From contig JAZOVZ010000086.1 in assembly GCA_045658965.1 (NCBI GenBank), forward strand, positions 50,957 to 114,956: 64,000 nt of DNA, given 5' to 3'. Numbering within the stretch: the first letter of the stretch is position 1; each line of letters begins with the position of its first letter. Origin of the DNA: SVQP01 sp045658965. GTDB taxonomy: Bacteria; Bacillota; Clostridia; Oscillospirales; CAG-272. The notes beneath the pieces are model-generated. The model was not told the DNA's origin, ran no database searches, and saw only the letters and a program-made list of their open reading frames with translations. Positions 41,575 through 50,244 of this stretch are shown piece after piece. The position numbers and the translations under genes were made by a program.

Positions 41575-43029
41575 TTATTTCAGCCACTCGGAAAGCAGCA
41601 GATTGGCAGTGATATGCATGCCGTCTGCTGACAGCGTACATACGGTTACCATTTCTTCGGTTTCGGTGCTTGCTATATAGGTGGTCAGATCCTTTTGCTT
41701 GTTATAAATGATGTTTTTGCCGTCATAGCCGCAGAACGTTTCGTACTTGGAAGTCCCTGCGAAGATCTGCTCCACAAACTTGTCATACGACGCTTGCGCA
41801 GTTGAGATGCGATTGGTATTTGATTTTTGGGTGTCAATGAGATACGAAGTTTGATAGCCCATGTATCCCCAGGCAACAAGCACCGTGTGCCTGCCGTTAC
41901 GGCTATCGGTAGGAGAACGCGTACCCATAGGCAACAGCACGGTCTTGGCTTGCGTTGCATCGTAAATACTGCGCAAATTTTCCCAATCGTGCGTATCGTT
42001 CGCCCCCGTAGTTAAGCCGTGGTGCGTCATCTGGAATGCGCTTGCTGCAAATGCCGTGCTTTCATAGGTCTTGCACACAACGGCTGCCGCCTTGTCACCT
42101 GCATCACCCATATGCAACACGCGTGCGCCGCCGCAATCCGCAATAAAGATCAGGCTGGTATCATTTTCATAATCAATTCCCTTTAGCATATCGGGCGTAT
42201 ATAGCATATCCAACGTCAGGTTACCGATATAATAGCGCAGCCCCGCGTGTGGCGTGACGTGAATCGCATCGGGATATCTCCCACTCAGATAGTTGACAAA
42301 ATACGGCACGTCAAGAGATGCAAGCACGCTTGGATCCATCGGCAAGGAGTACATCAAATATTCCACGGTTGTACTATCCTTGTATGCTTCGGCAAAGCTA
42401 TACAAAGCACCGAAATGATCTCCATGACCGTGCGAGAGAATCCAGGCGGCAATTTGGTAGCGTCCGCGCGAATCCTTGACAATTCCCAAGGTTTCCAGCG
42501 TCTTGTATATCACGCTTTCGTTGCCGAAAATACCGCCGTCCAGAATGACCGCTCTGCCGTCCGAGAGCCGATACACGTAGCACATACCAATAGCAGGATT
42601 GTCGGTAGTGGCATTTCGCATTACTCCCACCTGTACCATGGTGACCTCGCCTATTCCCGTTTGCGCATTGGGCGTCAGCAATGCGTGTGCTGCAGAATCG
42701 TAGGTATCCCACATCACGCGCACACCGTCGTCCGTCTTGTACAGAGTAACAAGGTTGTTCCCTGCTGCAAGCACGTCGGGCGCGTTGTGCACACCCTCAA
42801 CCGCGGTGGCTTGCACAGGCTTGTAGCCTGCATCGACAAATGACTTGCGTACCTCTTGTACGCTATCTGCGTGCAGCTCGGTCTGCCAGGTACTGTAGCC
42901 AAACTGCGACACAGTTGCGTTCGGGTCAACGTCGCCGACTACCCGGTCGGGCGACTCGGCGCGACCGCACGAAACCATCATACCCGCCATCAAGGCCACG
43001 CATAAGATCAACAATAATCCCTTGTTCAT
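41575..43029 (-). CDS. Metallo-beta-lactamase-fold lipoprotein
   Basis: 484 aa. Signal MNKGLLLILCVALMAGMMV ends in lipobox VSC, so it is exported and lipid-anchored. The metal-binding motif is AAWILSHGHGDHFGALYSF (~residue 195), with further ligands likely in ADCGGARVLHMGDAGD and FQMTHHGLTTG. The closest general type is the ComEC/Rec2-like or hydrolase branch of the MBL fold; substrate unknown. It is the last gene of an operon with GH35 and AIM24-like genes; its ATG overlaps the GH35 stop (ATGA). Confidence 0.8.
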   Translation of the reverse strand: MNKGLLLILCVALMAGMMVSCGRAESPDRVVGDVDPNATVSQFGYSTWQTELHADSVQEVRKSFVDAGYKPVQATAVEGVHNAPDVLAAGNNLVTLYKTDDGVRVMWDTYDSAAHALLTPNAQTGIGEVTMVQVGVMRNATTDNPAIGMCYVYRLSDGRAVILDGGIFGNESVIYKTLETLGIVKDSRGRYQIAAWILSHGHGDHFGALYSFAEAYKDSTTVEYLMYSLPMDPSVLASLDVPYFVNYLSGRYPDAIHVTPHAGLRYYIGNLTLDMLYTPDMLKGIDYENDTSLIFIADCGGARVLHMGDAGDKAAAVVCKTYESTAFAASAFQMTHHGLTTGANDTHDWENLRSIYDATQAKTVLLPMGTRSPTDSRNGRHTVLVAWGYMGYQTSYLIDTQKSNTNRISTAQASYDKFVEQIFAGTSKYETFCGYDGKNIIYNKQKDLTTYIASTETEEMVTVCTLSADGMHITANLLLSEWLK

Positions 43030-44786
43030 GCGGTTAACTCCGGCGTGTCAACAAATTTGATCACCGGCTCAGCATACCCGTCCGACTCAAACACCACGAT
43101 CTCGTTGTCGCCCTGCTTGAGCAGAGGCGCGGGAACGTACAGCGTTTTTTGCGGTCCTGCGGGGTTGAAATATCTGCCGATATTGAAGCCGTTGACCGTG
43201 ACAAAGCCCTTGGTAAAGCCGTCAAGGCGGATAAACGTATCCTTGGGCTGCTCGTCAAGGTGCAGATTGCCGCGCAGGAAGGCAGGCTTACAGAAGCCGC
43301 TTTCGGGGGCAAAGGACAACTTTGACAGATCATCCATAGTCAAGGGATACATCTCCCAGCCGTAGTGGTATCTCTGCCCCAGACGCACGCCGCCCAGTAT
43401 GCCCTTTTTGTCAAGCAGATTGATGCCGTAATTGACTCTGCCCATGTTCTCAACCAGTATTTCTACCACGGCACTCTCACCAAAATCAAGCGAGATCGTG
43501 ACCTCATCGTCACGGCGGTCGCGTTCCTTAATGCCGACAAACTTGCCGTTGACAAAGATGATCGCGCGGTCATGCAGCTCACCAAAGCAAAGCGGCAGCG
43601 GCTCGATCGGTCCTTGAATGGTAGTGCGGTACAGAATATAGCCAAAGTCCTGACCGATCTGCTCCATGGTCTTGGGGAACGCGGCTTTTACGGGTGTAGA
43701 AAGCGCGTCAAGGTTTGCAAACAAGTCCGCCTGTTCGGTCAGAGTCAGCGTGCCGTAGGCGGCTTTTTCGCTGTTTTTGACCGCGATATCGGGTGCGGGC
43801 TTACCTGTTCTGCGCGTGATAAGCTCCTTGACCGCCTCATAAAGCGGCGTGATATCACCCGCCTCGCTGAGCAGGGCGCGATAATCATAGCTGGTAATGG
43901 TAGGCTGATACTGCCCCGGGTGATTAGCCCCGTTCCAGAATCCGAAGTTGGTGCCACCGTGGAACATATAGAGATTGAAGGACGCGCCGAGATCAAAGAA
44001 TTGTTCGATCTCCTTGACAAGGTCATCAATCGGGCGCAGCTGCGTGCCCGACTCGTACCAATGGTCAAACCAGCCGTCCCAGAACTCGCCGCACATCAAG
44101 GGGCGATCCTTTTGGAACTCCTTGAGCGTAAGGATCTGCGGCACGTAGCTACCGAAATTGGCTACCGCCAGCACGTCGGGAAGCGTACCACCGCTCAGCA
44201 TCCATTTTGCCGTGCCGTCCGAGGTGAACAGCAGGCAATCGATCCCGTTTTCGCGGTAGATATCCACGATCTTTTGCAAATAGACCTTATCGTCACCGTA
44301 GCTGCCGTATTCATTCTCGACCTGCACCATGATGACGTTGCCGCCGTTGGTGCACAGATGCGGACGGATGCGCGAGAGCAGCTCGCGGTAGTAGGGCTTG
44401 ACCTTTTCCAAGTACAAGGGATCGTCACAGCGCAACGCGATATCGGGATAGGAAAGCAGCCACGAAGGCAGTCCTCCGAAATCCCATTCTGCGCAGATAT
44501 AAGGACCGGGACGCAATATCACGTACAGACCCAGCTTTTCTGCGGTTTCAATGAACCTTTCAATGTCAAGCAGCCCCGAGAAGTCAAACTCCCCTTCTCT
44601 GCGCTCATGCAGATTCCAGCAGGTATAGGTCTCAACGGTATTCAGACCGCACGCCTTAAGCTTTGCAAGTCTGTCCTCCCAGCATGCGGGCAGGGTGCGG
44701 AAGTAATGCACCGCTCCCGACATAAGCGTGATCGGCTGACCGTCCAGCATAAAGCGGTCGCCCTGATAAGTAAATGAATGCTTCAT
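43026..44786 (-). CDS. Beta-galactosidase (GH35)
   Basis: 586 aa, no signal peptide, so cytoplasmic. GH35 signatures: SGAVHYFRTLPACWEDRLAK, GLNTVETYTCWNLHERREGE, LRPGPYICAEWDFGGLPSWL, acid/base Glu in IMVQVENEYGSYGDD (~residue 155) and nucleophile Glu in PLMCGEFWDGWFDHW (~residue 230). The C-terminal beta domains (~360-586) end with GFNIGRYFNPAGPQKTLYVP, typical of the family. Likely hydrolyses terminal beta-galactosides taken up by the cell. ATG 44786 follows AAAGGATTGAT. Confidence 0.94.
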   Translation of the reverse strand: MKHSFTYQGDRFMLDGQPITLMSGAVHYFRTLPACWEDRLAKLKACGLNTVETYTCWNLHERREGEFDFSGLLDIERFIETAEKLGLYVILRPGPYICAEWDFGGLPSWLLSYPDIALRCDDPLYLEKVKPYYRELLSRIRPHLCTNGGNVIMVQVENEYGSYGDDKVYLQKIVDIYRENGIDCLLFTSDGTAKWMLSGGTLPDVLAVANFGSYVPQILTLKEFQKDRPLMCGEFWDGWFDHWYESGTQLRPIDDLVKEIEQFFDLGASFNLYMFHGGTNFGFWNGANHPGQYQPTITSYDYRALLSEAGDITPLYEAVKELITRRTGKPAPDIAVKNSEKAAYGTLTLTEQADLFANLDALSTPVKAAFPKTMEQIGQDFGYILYRTTIQGPIEPLPLCFGELHDRAIIFVNGKFVGIKERDRRDDEVTISLDFGESAVVEILVENMGRVNYGINLLDKKGILGGVRLGQRYHYGWEMYPLTMDDLSKLSFAPESGFCKPAFLRGNLHLDEQPKDTFIRLDGFTKGFVTVNGFNIGRYFNPAGPQKTLYVPAPLLKQGDNEIVVFESDGYAEPVIKFVDTPELTA

Positions 44787-44787
44787 A

Positions 44788-45471
44788 TCAATCCTTTCCC
44801 GATGCAATATAAGGCGCAATGGCAGCCGCGGTTGCCACGATGGGCATGGACTGAATCCAAACCTTACCGGGGCCGGTCACGCGGGTGTTAAACAGCCCTT
44901 CACCGCCAAACAGCACGTTCTTAAAGCCCTTGACGCTTTCTACGTCCATGGTGCAGGTCTCGCTCATAGCGGCAAGATAGCCCGTGCCGAGCACCAAGCT
45001 CTGCCCTGCCTCAAGGTCGTACTCAACGCAATGACCGTCGATCTCGATGAAGACAATACCGTCACCGGTGATCTTTTGCATGATAAAGCCTTCGCCGCCA
45101 ACCAAGCCCGCGCCAAGCTTTTTGCGGAAATGGATGGACAGATCCAGTCCCTTTTCCATGGCAAGAAAGCCCTTTTTCTGCACGATGATGCCATTGCCGG
45201 GAGTGACGCGGTGTGCAATGATAGAACCCGGGAAGGACGATGCGAACGCGATCATGCCCTGACCGCCCTGCGCAGTGTATTCGTTTAAGAAGATGGACTC
45301 ACCCGAGAACATGCGTCCCATGGCTTTGCCAAAGCCGCCTGCGTTGGTCTCCATTTTCATATTGGGGCTCATCCAGCTCATGGCACCTCTTTCGGTGCAC
45401 AGCGTTTCTCCCGCCTCGGGATAGCAGATGACTACGGGCAGATTGTCGCCCTTGATTTCATACTTGATCAT
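44788..45471 (-). CDS. AIM24/TIGR00266-family protein
   Basis: 227 aa beta-rich protein: MIKYEIKGDNLPVVICYPEAGE, ERGAMSWMSPNMKMET, LNEYTAQGGQGMIAFASSFPG, KNVLFGGEGLFNTRVTGPGKVWIQSMP. These are the characteristic glycine-rich motifs of the family, of unclear biochemical role. The hydrophobic C-terminus (VATAAAIAPYIASG) may contact the membrane. ATG 45471 is chosen at the start of homology (AAAGGAGAACTCTT upstream). The stop abuts the GH35 start. Confidence 0.88.
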   Translation of the reverse strand: MIKYEIKGDNLPVVICYPEAGETLCTERGAMSWMSPNMKMETNAGGFGKAMGRMFSGESIFLNEYTAQGGQGMIAFASSFPGSIIAHRVTPGNGIIVQKKGFLAMEKGLDLSIHFRKKLGAGLVGGEGFIMQKITGDGIVFIEIDGHCVEYDLEAGQSLVLGTGYLAAMSETCTMDVESVKGFKNVLFGGEGLFNTRVTGPGKVWIQSMPIVATAAAIAPYIASGKD

Positions 45472-45500
45472 AAGAGTTCTCCTTTCCCTTATAAGACAAA

Positions 45501-45525
45501 GCCTTGCACGGATTCCGTGCAAGGC
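45501..45525 (-). terminator. Terminator downstream of the SGNH hydrolase gene
   Basis: 12-bp stem GCCTTGCACGGA / TCCGTGCAAGGC with a 1-nt centre, flanked by AAA and TTTT, 13 nt after the stop at 45539. No promoter is obvious between it and the AIM24-like start, so that operon may depend on readthrough. Confidence 0.8.
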
Positions 45526-45538
45526 TTTTGATGATTTA

Positions 45539-46909
45539 TCAGTAACCGATCACGGTTTCGTAAACAACCTGGGCGTAAAGTCTGCCAAGGAAGTCGTTGG
45601 GGTGATTGATGTTATTACCGGTGTGGTCGCGGAAACGCTTGTTTTCCAGAATTCTCTGGCTCATGCTGGTCATCTTTGCAACGGCACAGGACTTGCCTTC
45701 CTTAACGTAATCCGCTGCAAGGCTTTCAAATACGGATTCAAATCTGTGCTGATTGCCGTACCAGCCGTTGGTCGCCTCGGGATTGGGGATCATGGTCGCA
45801 ACCAGCAGCATTTCTGCCTCGGGAGCGATTGCATACACCTCGTCAGCAATCTTCTTGATTGCCTTTTGCTCGTTCTTGGGAGAGTTGCCTGCATCGTTCA
45901 TACCGAATGCCAAGAGGAAGAAATCACAGCCGTACTGCTCAACGAAGGGAGTGATGTACTCATCAAACTTGTTAAAGCCGTCCGCACTGGTCCAACCGCC
46001 TACTGCGGGATTGATGTAGGTAATGGTACCGTTGGTACCGAATACGGTATCCTCTGCGGGAGGCGGGCATGCACCGGTCAAGCCCGTGTTGACGTACTTG
46101 ATGGTGTAACCGTACTTCTGTGCCAGATACTGCGTGAACATCTGGGTATAAGGAGGTGCGTAAGGATGCACGTTTGCACCGCTGGAGGAGGTTGCACCAA
46201 AGGTGATACTGTCACCGTAGAAGATCATGGTAACGTCCTCGCCTGCCTCCATCTTAGCGATCAGCTTGGTAAACTGATCGGACTTTTCGGGCTTGAAGCC
46301 TTCCCAGGTCTGGCTGTGGGTATAGGTCACGGCTACCTGCCACTGAGTCATGGTCGTGCCCTCGCCCCAGTATACGTAGTATCTCTGACCGTCTACCTTA
46401 ACCTCAAGCTGCGCGGGCATTCCTGCAATCTGCTGCTTGTGGTAATACTCGTCAAAAGCAATTACGGGAATGCTTGTGCCCTCCAAGAGCACCAGCTTGC
46501 CGTCTACTACGTCATAATCCTTACCCTTTTCATAGGTGGTCTTAAGATCGTAGGAGGTCACGGAAAGGATCTCGTCGGGGGTGTACAGAAGTGCCGCCTG
46601 GTCGTCCATACCAACGAACATCACGGTCTCGTTGTACACGTACTTGCCCTTCCAGATAGGCTTCATATACGCGTTAAGATTGAAAGTGTCGTAAGCGAGC
46701 AGCTCTTCGGGAGGCTCGGGCTCGGTGGTTGCCTCTTCGGTGGTGGGTGCATCGGTTGTCGGTGCATCGGTGGTCTGTGCAGGATCGCCCGTGGGTGCCT
46801 CGGTTTCGGCTTCGGTGGGATCCTCGGTCTGTCCTTGATCACAGCCTACAAAGCAAATGCCCAGCATCAGCATTGCAAGCAGCATAGAAAGAATTCTTTT
46901 TGCGTTCAT
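45539..46909 (-). CDS. SGNH/GDSL hydrolase lipoprotein
   Basis: 456 aa. Signal peptide with lipobox FVGC (~residue 23), then a Thr/Glu/Pro linker (~28-70), a beta-type domain (~75-200) and the SGNH esterase domain: block I MIFYGDSITFGATSSS with the serine nucleophile (~residue 243), the asparagine block in LLAFGMNDAGNSP (~335), and the Asp/His block in the C-terminal region (NNINHPNDFLGRLYAQ). Such enzymes deacetylate polysaccharides. GGAGGAACACA precedes the ATG, 38 nt after dut. Confidence 0.88.
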   Translation of the reverse strand: MNAKRILSMLLAMLMLGICFVGCDQGQTEDPTEAETEAPTGDPAQTTDAPTTDAPTTEEATTEPEPPEELLAYDTFNLNAYMKPIWKGKYVYNETVMFVGMDDQAALLYTPDEILSVTSYDLKTTYEKGKDYDVVDGKLVLLEGTSIPVIAFDEYYHKQQIAGMPAQLEVKVDGQRYYVYWGEGTTMTQWQVAVTYTHSQTWEGFKPEKSDQFTKLIAKMEAGEDVTMIFYGDSITFGATSSSGANVHPYAPPYTQMFTQYLAQKYGYTIKYVNTGLTGACPPPAEDTVFGTNGTITYINPAVGGWTSADGFNKFDEYITPFVEQYGCDFFLLAFGMNDAGNSPKNEQKAIKKIADEVYAIAPEAEMLLVATMIPNPEATNGWYGNQHRFESVFESLAADYVKEGKSCAVAKMTSMSQRILENKRFRDHTGNNINHPNDFLGRLYAQVVYETVIGY

Positions 46910-46947
46910 TGTGTTCCTCCAAAAATTTATATTGATTTATGAAAGCC

Positions 46948-47385
46948 TTATTTTGTACCGGTAGAGCCAAAACCGCCCGTACCGCGCTCGGTATCGCTCA
47001 AAGCATCCACCTCGCAGAATGCAGCCTGATAAACGGGCGCGAACACCATCTGTGCCACTCTCTCGCCGGGTTCGACGTATTGGGGAGCGTCGGAATGGTT
47101 GTGCAAAGACACCATGACCTGACCGCGATAGTCGCAATCAATGACACCTACCTTATTGGCAGGAGCAAGTCCGCGCTTGGTGGCAAGACCGCTGCGTGCG
47201 TAAATAAAGCCCGCAAAGCCCTGCTCTATCTCCATGCTAAGACCCGTGGGGATCAGCACGGTCTGCCCGGGCAGAATGGATACAGGCTTTTCAAGGCAAG
47301 CATACAGATCCGCACCTGCTGCATCGGTGCTACCGTACGTGGGAATTTTGGCGTTTTGCTGCAGCTTTACGATCTTAACTGTCAC
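46948..47385 (-). CDS. dut: dUTP diphosphatase
   Basis: 145 aa trimeric dUTPase that hydrolyses dUTP to dUMP. All five family motifs are visible: TDAAGADLYA, YARSGLATKRG, GVIDCDYRGQVMVSLHN, GERVAQMVFAPV and the C-terminal RGTGGFGSTG arm. A GTG start at 47385 is chosen because GGAGGTCGCT lies just upstream and VTVKIVKLQ is the normal N-terminus; upstream ATGs lack a ribosome-binding site. Confidence 0.94.
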   Translation of the reverse strand: MTVKIVKLQQNAKIPTYGSTDAAGADLYACLEKPVSILPGQTVLIPTGLSMEIEQGFAGFIYARSGLATKRGLAPANKVGVIDCDYRGQVMVSLHNHSDAPQYVEPGERVAQMVFAPVYQAAFCEVDALSDTERGTGGFGSTGTK

Positions 47386-47462
47386 AGCGACCTCCGAATC
47401 ATATCGATTTCTCATATTGTAGCAGAAATATTTTAACATAGTATGAACATACCTAATAATTC

Positions 47463-47491
47463 TTGACGATTTGCACTTTTTCGTGTATAAT
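47463..47491 (+). promoter_or_regulatory. Sigma-A promoter of the oxidoreductase gene at 47523
   Basis: TTGACG, 17 nt, TATAAT, 31 nt before the ATG. Confidence 0.85.
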
Positions 47492-47522
47492 ATGGCTAAT
47501 AGCTTTATCAAGGAGGCATATT

Positions 47523-48590
47523 ATGAGCAAAACCAAAGTTGCCGTGATCGGCTGCGGTACGATCGCCAACGGCGCACACATTCCCGCTTACATGAATAAC
47601 CCCGAGGTGGAGATCAAGTATTTCTGCGACATCATTCCCGAAAAGGCACAGGCTGCCGTGGAAAAGTACGGCTGCGGTACTGCTATTGTGGACTACCACG
47701 ACATTCTGGATGATCCGGATCTGGACGCGGTTTCGGTTTGTACCCCCAACCGTATGCACACCACCATTGCCATTGACTTTTTGGAGCATGGCAAGCACGT
47801 GCTTTGCGAAAAGCCTGCCGCAAGAACCTATGCAGAGGCAAAGCTGATGCAGGAAGCGCAGCACAAGACGGGCAAGGTGCTCAATATCGGCGTGGTCAAC
47901 CGCTTCAACACGGCTGTTAACGAGATCCGCAAGCTGATCGAGGACGGCGTGCTGGGTGAGGTATATCACGTGTACGTTTCCTTCCGCGCATGGCGTTCTA
48001 TCCCCGGTCTGGGCGGCGCGTTTACCACCAAGGAGATCGCAGGCGGCGGTGCTTTGATCGACTGGGGCGTGCATTACCTTGATATCGTCATGTTCTGCAC
48101 CGGCGACCCCAAGCCCCAAACCGTTTCGGGCAAGGCGTTCTGCAAGCTGGGCGCAGATATGCCCAATTACGTATATGAGGGCATGTGGGCTGAGGATACA
48201 AAGGATCTGAACGGCACCTATGACGTTGACGACAGCGTGACCGGCTTTATCCGCACCGAGGGTCCCACCATCACCTTCAACGGCGCATGGGCACAAAACA
48301 TCGGCGTGGGCGAGTGCTATATCGACTTCCTTGGCGACAAGGCAGGCGTGCGCCTCAATTACGGCGGCAACTTTACCGTGTTCGGCACCAAGGACGGCAA
48401 GCTGACCAAGGAAGTGCCCGAGTACGAGAGCGTGCACATGTTCCAGAACGAGATCGACTCCTTCATCCGTTGCATCAAGACGGGCGAGAAGCTTCCCTCT
48501 CACATCGACCAGGTCATCATCACCGCACGTATGATGCAGGCGATCTACGACTCCTCCGAGCAGGATCAGGAGATCAAGCTGGAGTGGTAA
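47523..48590 (+). CDS. Gfo/Idh/MocA family oxidoreductase
   Basis: 355 aa. Rossmann loop KVAVIGCGTIANGAHIPAYM; catalytic-lysine motif HVLCEKPAARTYAEAK (~residue 95); substrate-domain segment GGGALIDWGVHYLDIVMFCTGD with the likely catalytic His. ATG 47523 follows AAGGAGGCATATT. Stands alone between a promoter and a strong terminator, so its substrate cannot be inferred from neighbours. Confidence 0.88.
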   Translation: MSKTKVAVIGCGTIANGAHIPAYMNNPEVEIKYFCDIIPEKAQAAVEKYGCGTAIVDYHDILDDPDLDAVSVCTPNRMHTTIAIDFLEHGKHVLCEKPAARTYAEAKLMQEAQHKTGKVLNIGVVNRFNTAVNEIRKLIEDGVLGEVYHVYVSFRAWRSIPGLGGAFTTKEIAGGGALIDWGVHYLDIVMFCTGDPKPQTVSGKAFCKLGADMPNYVYEGMWAEDTKDLNGTYDVDDSVTGFIRTEGPTITFNGAWAQNIGVGECYIDFLGDKAGVRLNYGGNFTVFGTKDGKLTKEVPEYESVHMFQNEIDSFIRCIKTGEKLPSHIDQVIITARMMQAIYDSSEQDQEIKLEW

Positions 48591-48596
48591 AAAACA

Positions 48597-48630
48597 AAAC
48601 GACAGACACGCCGCGGCGTGTCTGTCGTTT
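48597..48630. terminator. Bidirectional terminator, perfect 34-nt palindrome
   Basis: Fully self-complementary from 48597 to 48630 (AAACGACAGACACGCC and its complement), between the converging stops at 48590 and 48675. Confidence 0.88.
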
Positions 48631-48674
48631 TTATATGATGCGTGTCGTGGGGAATGTTCAGCGTGAATGCGCCT

Positions 48675-49310
48675 CTAATCAAACAGTTTGAAATTACCAA
48701 AGCCGGACACCTCAACTATGTTTTCCACATGATCCAACGATGAAAACAATGCACTGTAATCTATCGTGATTTTATATTCACCCGGTTCTTTCGGTAAAGT
48801 ATCCACAACCGTTCCGTTCACCGTAATCACCAATTCAACGTCTTTTACTTCATGACCATTGTCGGGTCTGTAATTTTTTGAGGGTGTAACAATGTCATAT
48901 AGTTGTACTTTTTGGCGTCCAACCCCGTGCTCATCCGTCCATTCCTCCGTTACAATAAAGCCTCCGAATTTGAAATAAATTTGTGAGTCTTTTTCTTTTA
49001 CAAGTGTAAAACTGCATGTATGGTTCTCCGTATCAACACTATGAAACGTCAGAGAACCGGCACTGTTCTGCACGGTTGCGCCAACGTAATAATATCTCAA
49101 AGTTTCTGATCCGATGATATCTTGAATATACGGGATCATAAGCGCACCCAATGCAATCACTACACAAATGCTCGCGGCAATTGCAGACCATTTCCACACG
49201 TGCGTTTTGCGTTTAGGTCTATGCCGCAGCCGATCCTTTTGCTGCAAATGCTGCGCAAGAATATCCGCATCCAGATATCCGACGGCATCCATGAAAATAT
49301 CTTTATTCAT
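48675..49310 (-). CDS. Single-pass membrane protein, putative sigma-factor regulator without LRRs
   Basis: 211 aa. The N-terminus MNKDIFMDAVGYLDADILAQ matches the start of the two LRR membrane proteins (motif M-K---DA---D). Basic residues (HRPKRKTH) precede one transmembrane helix at ~42-62. The ~145-residue extracellular domain is beta-rich (TENHTCSFTLVKEKDSQIYF, EPGEYKITIDYSALFSS) and unrelated to the LRR or juxtamembrane domains. The ATG overlaps the sigma stop by 4 nt. Anti-sigma function is inferred. Confidence 0.66.
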   Translation of the reverse strand: MNKDIFMDAVGYLDADILAQHLQQKDRLRHRPKRKTHVWKWSAIAASICVVIALGALMIPYIQDIIGSETLRYYYVGATVQNSAGSLTFHSVDTENHTCSFTLVKEKDSQIYFKFGGFIVTEEWTDEHGVGRQKVQLYDIVTPSKNYRPDNGHEVKDVELVITVNGTVVDTLPKEPGEYKITIDYSALFSSLDHVENIVEVSGFGNFKLFD

Positions 49311-49897
49311 ACAAAAATATCATTCCTTTCCAAGTGTGATTTTAGTCCCTGCTTGATCTTATCGATCTCTCGATACACGGTTGCAGGCGAGATTTTCAGA
49401 TCGGCGGCGATGGTCTCCACCGATTCCGACAAATAGAATCGGTCGATAAATATGTAGCGTTGGCGGTCGGGCAGCGTCTTGACGTAGTCGTTAATGATCT
49501 TCCCTACCTCTGCTGCCTCGTATGCCGCTTCTACCGAGTCACCGTGATACAGCGTGCCCTGCGCATCTTCCAAAGCAACTGTCAGCTCGGACGGGATGCG
49601 CTTTTTGCTTGTTTTTTCCCTGTAGCGATTGATTGCAATGCGTCGCATGATCTGCACAAGAAACGCTCCAAGCACTGCAGGTCTTGTGGGTGGGATGGCA
49701 TTCCACGCGCCAAGGTAGGTGTCGTTTTGGCATTCCTCAGAGTCCTGTCGGTCGTGCAGCATATTGTTGGCGATGCGAAACAGAAATTGCCCGAATTTTT
49801 TGTCGGTTTCCTGTATTGCATTCTCCTGCCGTGTCCAATACAGCTCGATGATCTGCTCGTCAGCCATCACCGTCTGTTGTTCAGTGCGTTTGCTCAT
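49307..49897 (-). CDS. ECF-like RNA polymerase sigma factor (module 3)
   Basis: 196 aa. Region 2: DEQIIELYWTRQENAIQETD, MLHDRQDSEECQNDTYLGAWN, QIMRRIAINRYREKTSKK. Region 4 HTH: SVETIAADLKISPATVYREI. Same family as the sigma genes at 21693 and 27558 and likewise ATGA-overlapped with a membrane protein gene. GAAGGGAGGCAAAC precedes the ATG. A CRE-like palindrome and a weak version of the ECF promoter motif lie 20-50 nt upstream. Confidence 0.89.
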   Translation of the reverse strand: MSKRTEQQTVMADEQIIELYWTRQENAIQETDKKFGQFLFRIANNMLHDRQDSEECQNDTYLGAWNAIPPTRPAVLGAFLVQIMRRIAINRYREKTSKKRIPSELTVALEDAQGTLYHGDSVEAAYEAAEVGKIINDYVKTLPDRQRYIFIDRFYLSESVETIAADLKISPATVYREIDKIKQGLKSHLERNDIFV

Positions 49898-49918
49898 GTT
49901 TGCCTCCCTTCGTTTTGG

Positions 49919-49934
49919 TAGAAAGCGCTTTCAT
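49919..49934. promoter_or_regulatory. CRE-like palindrome upstream of sigma module 3
   Basis: TAGAAAGCGCTTTCAT contains the perfect palindrome GAAAGCGCTTTC and fits the LacI-family/CcpA operator consensus (TGAAAGCGCTTTCT on the minus strand). It overlaps the presumed promoter. Catabolite control of this sigma gene is an inference. Confidence 0.5.
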
Positions 49935-49946
49935 AAATGTATGTCA
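49919..49946 (-). promoter_or_regulatory. Weak match to the ECF-type promoter motif, sigma module 3
   Basis: On the minus strand TGACAT, 16 nt, TTTCTA, then 7 nt and GAAGG, in register with the motifs of modules 1 and 2 (CTA-N7-GAAGG). The -10 lacks CGTC. A TTGACA hexamer also lies here, but without a good TATAAT partner. Confidence 0.3.
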
Positions 49947-50002
49947 AGAAATTCTTGGATTTTTCTCATATTTTTCAAATTTTCTAAAAATTTTTTATTC
50001 GC

Positions 50003-50067
50003 GCCCTTGCAGATCCTTCGCTACGCTCGAGGATGACATATCCGCTGCGCGGATACGTCGCAAGGGC
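50003..50067. repeat. Palindromic element with nested hairpins
   Basis: Outer arms GCCCTTGC (50003-50010) and GCAAGGGC (50060-50067) enclose ATCCT/AGGAT (50013-50034) and TATCCGC/GCGGATA (50039-50055). Folds on either strand as a three-way structure. Confidence 0.65.
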
Positions 50068-50083
50068 TTGGGAACAGAATAAT

Positions 50084-50213
50084 CCGTAGGGGCGACCTGC
50101 GGTCGCCTGCCTGCGTAGCCATTGGTTATACATATGAATGCCGTAGGGTCGATTCACGAATCGACCGCGCATCCTTATAACCCTTCGTTCGTAGGGGCGA
50201 TCAGTGATCGCCC
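50084..50213. repeat. Three CGTAGGG-led hairpin repeats with different stems
   Basis: Each unit has the leader CGTAGGG followed by a perfect hairpin: GGCGACC/GGTCGCC (50091-50107), GGTCGATTC/GAATCGACC (50147-50066+100, i.e. to 50166), GGGCGATCA/TGATCGCCC (50195-50213). Leader conserved, stems differ but remain complementary. Confidence 0.72.
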
Positions 50214-50244
50214 GCCAAAAAGCTATCAATCCACGACCCCATAG

